Positions 29,261 to 33,894 of a stretch of DNA of 33,894 bases are shown piece after piece. Positions within the stretch are counted from its first letter, which is position 1. The number at the start of each line of letters is the position of its first letter. A model generated the notes under the pieces. The model saw only the letters and a program-made list of their open reading frames with translations. It was not told the DNA's origin and made no database searches. The position numbers and the translations under genes were made by a program. The stretch lies in contig NZ_JONR01000047.1 in the NCBI RefSeq assembly GCF_000711955.1, forward strand, positions 1 through 33,894. The letters run 5' to 3'. The DNA comes from Nevskia soli DSM 19509 (GTDB lineage: Bacteria; Pseudomonadota; Gammaproteobacteria; Nevskiales; Nevskiaceae).

Positions 29261-29545
29261 TTACTTGGCGCCGGGGTTGAGCGTGCCGCTCAGCTGGGAA
29301 GACGCGGAAAACTTCACCACTTTGCGCTCGGCGATCTGGATGGTCTCGCCGGTGCGCGGATTGCGTCCGCTGCGTGCCTTGCGCACGCCGACCGACAGGG
29401 AACCCAGTCCCGGCAGGCTCACGCGATCTCCGGCCAGCAGAGCCTGCGTAATCTGCTTGGTCAATACATGCACCACTTCATGCGCCTGCACCTTGCTGAT
29501 CGAAAGCTGCTCGCTCAGATGGTCCGTCAATTGCTCCAAGGTCAT
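29261..29545 (-). CDS. HU/IHF-family DNA-binding protein
   Basis: A 94-residue histone-like protein. The helical dimerisation part (LTDHLSEQLSISKVQAHEVVHVLTKQITQALLAG) is followed by the beta saddle VSLPGLGSLSVGVRKARSGRNPRTGETIQIAERKVVKFSAS, whose RNPRTGE is the DNA-intercalating beta-arm motif. The usual GxGxF is GLGSL, and the C-terminal tail is slightly extended. It bends DNA and helps compact the nucleoid; which HU/IHF subgroup is unclear. An excellent ribosome site AAGGAG lies 9 bases before ATG 29545. About 110 bases separate it from the upstream TetR-like gene on the same strand. Confidence 0.9.
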   Translation of the reverse strand: MTLEQLTDHLSEQLSISKVQAHEVVHVLTKQITQALLAGDRVSLPGLGSLSVGVRKARSGRNPRTGETIQIAERKVVKFSASSQLSGTLNPGAK

Positions 29546-29657
29546 TGTTACATCTCCTTAGTTATCTTTAGAAGCACGCCGGCATACTGCCCGCGTGTGC
29601 ATTGTAATCCGACCCGCGAGTCGCCGCGCAGGCCGTTTACAGACCCTCCGCGGGGAA

Positions 29658-30215
29658 CTAAGTTCTGGCGAACATCTCCAAGGCTGACCAGAGCAGTGCG
29701 CGCATCGCTTCGTTTTTCGCGCGCGACTCGGTCTCGACCTTGACCGTTTCGAGCACCATGCCTACCGCCAGTCGCGCGCGCTCCATCGCATGCGGACAGC
29801 GCAAGGTGCTGAATTCGATCTGAATCATCAGCAGTACCGCGTGATTGCGGCGGCGCAGCTCTTCCAGCATCGAGGGGAAGCGCTGCCGGGCGCGGCGACA
29901 CCAGCCGTGCACCGCGGCGTGCTCGACGGAATAGTCCAGGTAACTGGTCCAGGCCGTGCGGATCCGTTCAAGTCCGGGCTGCATGGTACCGGCACGGCCG
30001 AGCACATTGTTCAGACGTCCTTCGAAGAACTGCAACTGCAACAACGCGCAGTAACCTTCGACGCCGCCGAATTCATCGGTGAAATCTTCTTCGGAGACGC
30101 CCACTTCGCGCGCGATCTGCGACGCGGTCACCGACAGGACATCGAGACGGTCGGCCAGCATGGGTGCAGCCGCGAGCAGCAGGCTGCGACGATCGGTGTG
30201 AAGTTCGGCTGTCAT
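29658..30215 (-). CDS. TetR-like transcriptional regulator
   Basis: A 185-residue protein. The N-terminus reads RRSLLLAAAPMLADRLDVLSVTASQIAREVGVSEEDFTDEFGGVEGYCALLQLQFFEG, an HTH (SVTASQIAREVGVSEEDF) with the spacing of TetR regulators though several consensus residues are changed. The C-terminal helical bundle has a Trp/Cys-containing stretch YSVEHAAVHGWCRRARQRFP and could bind a ligand. ATG 30215 has AGGGGC 6 bases upstream. It is divergent from the PF10118 di-iron gene with a 296-base spacer that includes a tandem decamer, so it is a probable repressor of that gene and itself. Ligand unknown. Confidence 0.75.
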   Translation of the reverse strand: MTAELHTDRRSLLLAAAPMLADRLDVLSVTASQIAREVGVSEEDFTDEFGGVEGYCALLQLQFFEGRLNNVLGRAGTMQPGLERIRTAWTSYLDYSVEHAAVHGWCRRARQRFPSMLEELRRRNHAVLLMIQIEFSTLRCPHAMERARLAVGMVLETVKVETESRAKNEAMRALLWSALEMFART

Positions 30216-30447
30216 GTGTGTGCCCCTGATTTTCGGAAACGCTTTTATGGCTTCTGTTCAGGGTGTCATATTCCTGCGTGCGGAACGTCGCCAACGGCAA
30301 GCCGAATTTGATCCGCGTCACGTTTCACGCTGGATAAGATGCCAGGTTCTCCGCTTTACGGTCCGGCAGGGGTGCATTTCCCCGGCATTTGTCGCAAAAT
30401 GTTCCCTCCGGTCGTGGGCGGTCATAGTGGCTTCCCTGCCCGCCCTC

Positions 30448-30492
30448 TAAAGTCGCATAAAGTCGCAACACGGCATCAATGTCAAAGTCGCG
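30448..30492. promoter_or_regulatory. Tandem TAAAGTCGCA repeats before the PF10118 gene
   Basis: TAAAGTCGCA occurs twice back-to-back (30448-30457, 30458-30467), with CAAAGTCGCG at 30483-30492 and a related TTGTCGCAAAA near 30389-30399. They lie 20-64 bases upstream of the start codon. The tandem arrangement (10-base period, about one helical turn) suggests binding of a dimer or oligomeric regulator. Confidence 0.5.
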
Positions 30493-30511
30493 TCTACCAG
30501 GGACCACGCCT

Positions 30512-31390
30512 ATGCAGCAGACCGGGCAACAGCATGCCATCGTACCGCGCGAAAAACTCGACTTCGGACTCGACGGCGACATTCCAAAATACTGGTTCGC
30601 TGGCGATCCGTTCAAGACGCGCTTCTTCGACGCCCTCTCGACCTTGTTCCCGGAAGGCGAGAAATTCTTCATCGTCTGCGTGCGCGATTTCAGCGCAGGC
30701 ATCACCGATCCGCAACTGGCGCAGGAGGTGCGGGATTTCACGCGCCAGGAAGGCCAGCACGGCATGGTGCATACGCGCTTCAACACGCGCCTGGAAGAAC
30801 AAGGCATCAAGGTGCAGCGCCTGATGGAGCGGCAGAAGGACGTCATGTTCGGCGTGTTCCGCCGCCTCTTCTCGCGCCGCTACACCCTGGCGCTGACCGC
30901 CGCCTCCGAGCACATGACCGCGGTGATGGCGCACAGCTTCTTCGAGCGCCGGGAGATTCTGCAGGACACCGATCCGCGCATCCGCGCCATGTATGCATGG
31001 CATGCGATCGAGGAGATCGAACACAAGGCGGTGGCGTTCGACGTGATGCAGAAAGTGGCGAAGGTGGGCTACTTCACCCGCATCCTGGCCATGCTGCATG
31101 TGTCCTGGGGCATGCCGCTGCACACCTTCATCATCATGGCCCACATGTTCCGCGTCGACGGCTTCAGCTTAGGCCGGCGCGCCGGAATCTGGCTGCGCGG
31201 CCTGTGGTGGCTGTACAAGCCCGGCGGTCTCTACGCGCCGGTACTGGGCCATTACTTCGCCTACTACAAGCCGGGCTACCATCCCTGGAAGGCCGGGCAG
31301 ATGCGCACCTACAGCAGCTGGACCGATACCTTCGAGCGCACCGGCGATCCGATCGCAGCGGGCAATGCCCTGCACGCCGCCGGCATCTGA
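30512..31390 (+). CDS. PF10118 predicted metal-dependent hydrolase (ferritin-like di-iron fold)
   Basis: A 292-residue protein. The metal-site motifs are FTRQEGQHGMVH (Glu80, His83, His87), TAASEHMTAVMAHSFFE and WHAIEEIEHKAVAFD, i.e. ExxH/EHxxxxxxH/ExxEH, consistent with a di-iron or similar four-helix site. The family is annotated as predicted metal-dependent hydrolase; its substrate is unknown. Hydrophobic patches around 180-210 (LAMLHVSWGMPLHTFIIMAH) suggest membrane contact. ATG 30512 is preceded by AGGGACC; ATG 30479 is in frame but within the repeat region. Divergent from the TetR-like gene, and followed by an SDR gene. Together with the DUF1329 gene beyond, it may belong to a lipid or hydrocarbon-handling set (inference). 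Confidence 0.88.
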   Translation: MQQTGQQHAIVPREKLDFGLDGDIPKYWFAGDPFKTRFFDALSTLFPEGEKFFIVCVRDFSAGITDPQLAQEVRDFTRQEGQHGMVHTRFNTRLEEQGIKVQRLMERQKDVMFGVFRRLFSRRYTLALTAASEHMTAVMAHSFFERREILQDTDPRIRAMYAWHAIEEIEHKAVAFDVMQKVAKVGYFTRILAMLHVSWGMPLHTFIIMAHMFRVDGFSLGRRAGIWLRGLWWLYKPGGLYAPVLGHYFAYYKPGYHPWKAGQMRTYSSWTDTFERTGDPIAAGNALHAAGI

Positions 31391-31428
31391 AACCGTTTTT
31401 TCACAAAGCGTTTCATGAAATCATCATG

Positions 31429-31448
31429 AGCCCGGCGCATGCCGGGCT
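31429..31448 (+). terminator. Probable terminator of the PF10118 gene
   Basis: AGCCCGGC (31429-31436), loop GCAT, GCCGGGCT (31441-31448): perfect 8-base stem 39 bases after the stop codon. The following TATCATC is only weakly T-rich. Confidence 0.55.
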
Positions 31449-31486
31449 TATCATCGTCGTCCCGACCCCAGGCCCAGGCGCATCCC

Positions 31487-32257
31487 ATGAGCAACAGCAA
31501 GACCGCATTCCTCACCGGCGCCAGTTCCGGCATCGGCCTGGCGCTGGCCCCGGAACTCGCCGCGCGCGGCTATGACCTGGTGCTGGCGGCGCGCCGCAGC
31601 GACAGCCTGGAGCAGGTGAAGCGCGGCATCGCCGAGCGCTACCGGCAGCGGCGGGTGGACGTCCGCGCGCTCGACGTGACGCGCTATGACGACGTGCAGA
31701 GCGCCATCGCCGCGAGCGCGGCCGAGCACGGCGGCCTGGACCTGGTCATCGCCAACGCCGGCATCGGCAGCACCAACCCGGTGGGCCACGGCAACTTTGC
31801 CGCGGACCGCGCGGTGATCGAAACCAATGTGCTGGGCGCGATGGCGACCATCGACGCCGCGGTGGCCCTGTTCCGCCAGCAGAATCGCGGCCAGATCGTG
31901 GTGATCTCCTCGGTGGCGGCATTCCGCGGCCTGCCCGGAGCCGCCTCGTACAGCGCCTCCAAGGCCGCCATCGCGGTGTACGCCGATGCGGTGCGCGGCG
32001 AGCTGCACGGCACGCCGATCCGCGTCACCACCCTGTTCCCCGGCTATATCGATACGCCGATCAACCAGGACATGAAGAGCCGGCCTTTCCTGGTCAGCGC
32101 GGACAAGGGCGCCCGCATCATCGCCGACCTGATCCAGCGCGGCGTGCAGACCTCGACCGTGCCGGTCTATCCCTGGAACATCGTGGGCAGCCTGTTGCGC
32201 GTGCTGCCGACCGGATTGCTGGCGAAGTCGGCGAAGGGTGCGATGCCGGGCGGCTGA
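31487..32257 (+). CDS. Short-chain dehydrogenase/reductase (SDR)
   Basis: A 256-residue classical SDR, an NAD(P)H-dependent oxidoreductase. The cofactor motif is TGASSGIGLALAPELAARG near the N-terminus, then NAG (VIANAGIG), the catalytic Ser (VVISSVAAFRG), and the YxxxK pair in ASYSASKAAIAVYADA. Arg residues after the second strand (LVLAARRSDSLEQ) suggest NADP preference. The extra C-terminal part is typical of enzymes acting on lipids or hydrophobic alcohols, but substrate is unproven. ATG 31487 (MSNSKTAFLTGASSG) gives the usual short N-terminus. It follows the PF10118 gene by about 96 bases, with a hairpin between. Confidence 0.92.
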   Translation: MSNSKTAFLTGASSGIGLALAPELAARGYDLVLAARRSDSLEQVKRGIAERYRQRRVDVRALDVTRYDDVQSAIAASAAEHGGLDLVIANAGIGSTNPVGHGNFAADRAVIETNVLGAMATIDAAVALFRQQNRGQIVVISSVAAFRGLPGAASYSASKAAIAVYADAVRGELHGTPIRVTTLFPGYIDTPINQDMKSRPFLVSADKGARIIADLIQRGVQTSTVPVYPWNIVGSLLRVLPTGLLAKSAKGAMPGG

Positions 32258-32262
32258 GAATA

Positions 32263-32294
32263 GGGAATCGCAATAAACCGTTGCCCCGATTCCC
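32263..32294. terminator. Hairpin between convergent SDR and DUF1329 genes
   Basis: GGGAATCG (32263-32270) pairs with CGATTCCC (32287-32294) around a 16-base loop. It lies in the 43-base space between the two stop codons. No T-run, so the terminator role is tentative. Confidence 0.4.
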
Positions 32295-32300
32295 GAAGCC

Positions 32301-33653
32301 TTACTTGTTGGTCAGCTTCTGCACCGCGCCCGGCGTGAACTCGTCGTCCGAGGGTGTCACCGCGAGATCGTAGGGCTGGTCCTCGTTGAAGGCGGCCGTG
32401 ACGATGTAGCGGCCCGAGGCGAGGTCGTAGATCACTTCCGGCACGGTGGTGGCGGCCTGCACGCTGGGCGTGGTCACCAGGTGGCCTTCCTGGAACTTGT
32501 AGAGCTGGTCCTTGTTGTCGTAGCAGTCCACCGCCTCGACGTTCCAGCTGTCCTCGTCGACGTAGAAACGGCGCAGCTTGAAGGTGTGGTTGGCCGAGGG
32601 CTTCACCGTGGCTTCCACCACCCAGTAGCGGTGCAGCTCGTAGCGCGGCAGCTCCTGGTTGATGTGATGCGGGCGGATCAGGTCGCGGAACTTCACCGTG
32701 TTGCCGGCGATGCGGTTGGAGTTGTACGGCAGGTAGAACTCCTTCTTGCCGACCAGCTTCCAGTTGTAGCGGTCGAGGGCGCCGTTGAACATATCGACCT
32801 GATCGTAGAACTGGTTGCCGTCGGTGCCCTCGTAGGGGTTGTCGTACTGCACCGTTGGCGCGCGGCGCAGGCGCTTCAGGCCCGGCGTGTAGAGCCAGGC
32901 GGCGCGGCCGCTGTCGCCGAGGCCGGCCTTGTCCTGCAACAGGATGAAGGTGCCGGCCAGGCGCGCCGGCGACAGGGTTTGCGACAGGTAGCGCAGGAAT
33001 TCGCCCTCGCCGTTCTTCAGCGTCACCGGGTTTTTCGTGGTGGCGTAGTAGAACTTCACCTTCTCGAGGATCTTGGTCTGCTGGTAGCTGCCGTCCGGCT
33101 GCGCGATGAACTGGTTGTTGAAGCGCACCACCGCCTCGCCGCGCCATTTCAGCTTGTGATTCCAGATCACCTCGGCGCCGGACTTGGGCTGCGGGAAGGG
33201 GAAGCCCTGCTTGCAGCCGTCCGGCTCGTCGCTGCCGAGCAGCTTGCAGCCGGCGGCGTTGGCCGCGGTGGCCTTGTAGATGAAATCCGGGTAGGAAACG
33301 GTGCGATGCGTCGGATAGACGTTGAGCTTGTAGTCGGGAAAGCGCCGCAGCAGTTCCTTGTGCCCCTCGCTGAGGTGATCGGCGTATCTGGAATAGTTGT
33401 CGTGGGTGATGACGAACAGGGGCTTGTCGCCGTCGATCTGCGCGTCGTGCGGGAATTCGCCGCTGAGCTTGCCGGAGCGCGCGTGGCCGCCGGTCCAGGC
33501 CGGGATGGTGCCGTCCTTGTTGGCGCCCTGTTCGGCGCCGACCGGGGTCAGGCCGGGAGCCAGGCCAGGACCCGGGGCGGCAGACAGGTCATCGGCGGCG
33601 GCCAGGGCCGGCAGCAGCGCCAGAAGCGCGAGAACGATCGAACGCATGTGCAT
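32301..33653 (-). CDS. DUF1329 outer-membrane-associated (LolA-like) envelope protein
   Basis: A 450-residue exported protein. A signal peptide is visible at the start (MHMRSIVLALLALLPALAAA). The mature part matches DUF1329: GLTPVGAEQGANKDGTIPAWTGG, NYSRYADHLSEGHKELLRRFP, then the C-terminal HRYWVVEATVKPSANHTFKLRRFYVDEDSWNVEAVDCYD. Members are usually encoded near DUF1302 proteins and implicated in lipid or hydrophobic-compound handling at the outer membrane; no DUF1302 gene is in the window. Length is normal. Start is ATG 33653, with AGGGAC just upstream; ATG 33647 is an equal alternative. The 241 bases to the window end contain no recognisable gene or promoter element. Confidence 0.9.
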   Translation of the reverse strand: MHMRSIVLALLALLPALAAADDLSAAPGPGLAPGLTPVGAEQGANKDGTIPAWTGGHARSGKLSGEFPHDAQIDGDKPLFVITHDNYSRYADHLSEGHKELLRRFPDYKLNVYPTHRTVSYPDFIYKATAANAAGCKLLGSDEPDGCKQGFPFPQPKSGAEVIWNHKLKWRGEAVVRFNNQFIAQPDGSYQQTKILEKVKFYYATTKNPVTLKNGEGEFLRYLSQTLSPARLAGTFILLQDKAGLGDSGRAAWLYTPGLKRLRRAPTVQYDNPYEGTDGNQFYDQVDMFNGALDRYNWKLVGKKEFYLPYNSNRIAGNTVKFRDLIRPHHINQELPRYELHRYWVVEATVKPSANHTFKLRRFYVDEDSWNVEAVDCYDNKDQLYKFQEGHLVTTPSVQAATTVPEVIYDLASGRYIVTAAFNEDQPYDLAVTPSDDEFTPGAVQKLTNK

Positions 33654-33894
33654 ACAGTCCCTGGGCAGTAAAGCAGCCTGATTTGATTGATGAAGTCGCA
33701 AGGGGGATGCCATGGCGGCCCGGCAGCCCACGCCCGTCGGCGCTTCATCGGTGCGTAGTTTACCGGTACGGCCCGTCGTTCCCCTGTAGTAGGAATCATC
33801 TAAGAGCCTGTAACAGAATGAATCGCGCCTGCGACGGCGGTCATTTTTGCGCAGTGCAAGTCGGACAGAGTGCGGCATGGTGACTCCATGGTGC

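Noticed and set aside
33797..33894. Possible insertion-sequence end near the right edge
   Set aside because: No inverted repeat partner, target duplication or transposase frame is visible.

Overview
The window is high-GC chromosomal DNA, most likely from a gammaproteobacterium of the Nevskiales/Solimonadaceae type. That assignment is inference, from the mix of DUF1329, PF10118, FUSC, DUF4442 and GlyGly-CTERM proteins together with the codon use; no rRNA or marker gene is present. No tRNA, rRNA, CRISPR array, integrase or transposase gene was seen. About 24 genes are well supported. Many gene ends carry dispersed palindromic (REP-like) repeats.

Layout. 1-2023: a run of small minus-strand genes with AT-richer codons (zinc-ribbon protein, two hypotheticals, a secreted-protein gene broken by an in-frame TGA, and a GFA-family enzyme cut by the window edge). 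2372-4370: an AraC-type regulator divergent from a sterol-desaturase-like di-iron enzyme. 4543-7770: HMG-CoA reductase divergent from an endoglycoceramidase-like GH5 lipoprotein; the long region between them holds five near-copies of TTGTGACAA. 7911-10385: a TetR regulator with a perfect operator-like dyad, and an EmrB-type MFS exporter. 10430-12350: a second AT-richer patch (GspG-like membrane protein, DUF4262, double zinc ribbon).

12456-18675: a CDP-alcohol phosphatidyltransferase whose start codon lies in a perfect 9-3-9 dyad, a LysE-type exporter divergent from a GcvA-like LysR regulator, then a probable operon of DUF4442 thioesterase-like protein, alpha/beta hydrolase with a Cys in place of the usual nucleophile motif, and FUSC efflux protein. 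18827-23339: a second endoglycoceramidase-like lipoprotein and a large secreted S53 (sedolisin) peptidase with a PKD domain, Ser/Gly linker and GlyGly-CTERM tail. 23644-27203: SRPBCC protein, LCM-type methyltransferase, then nicotinamide phosphoribosyltransferase (nadV) followed by a DUF2971 protein. 27236-33653: a GYF_2/ClpP-like membrane fusion, an HU-like protein, a divergent TetR regulator and PF10118 di-iron protein, an SDR, and a DUF1329 envelope protein.

Themes. Several genes act on lipids or the envelope: two GH5 glycolipid hydrolase candidates, sterol desaturase, HMG-CoA reductase, CDP-alcohol transferase, thioesterase, PF10118/SDR/DUF1329. This suggests a lipid-processing lifestyle, but no single pathway is complete here. 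The observations most worth testing are the TTGTGACAA array shared by HMG-CoA reductase and GH5, the GH5 paralogue pair, the nadV-DUF2971 pair, the GYF_2/ClpP-like fusion, the Cys-nucleophile hydrolase, and the TGA-interrupted gene.
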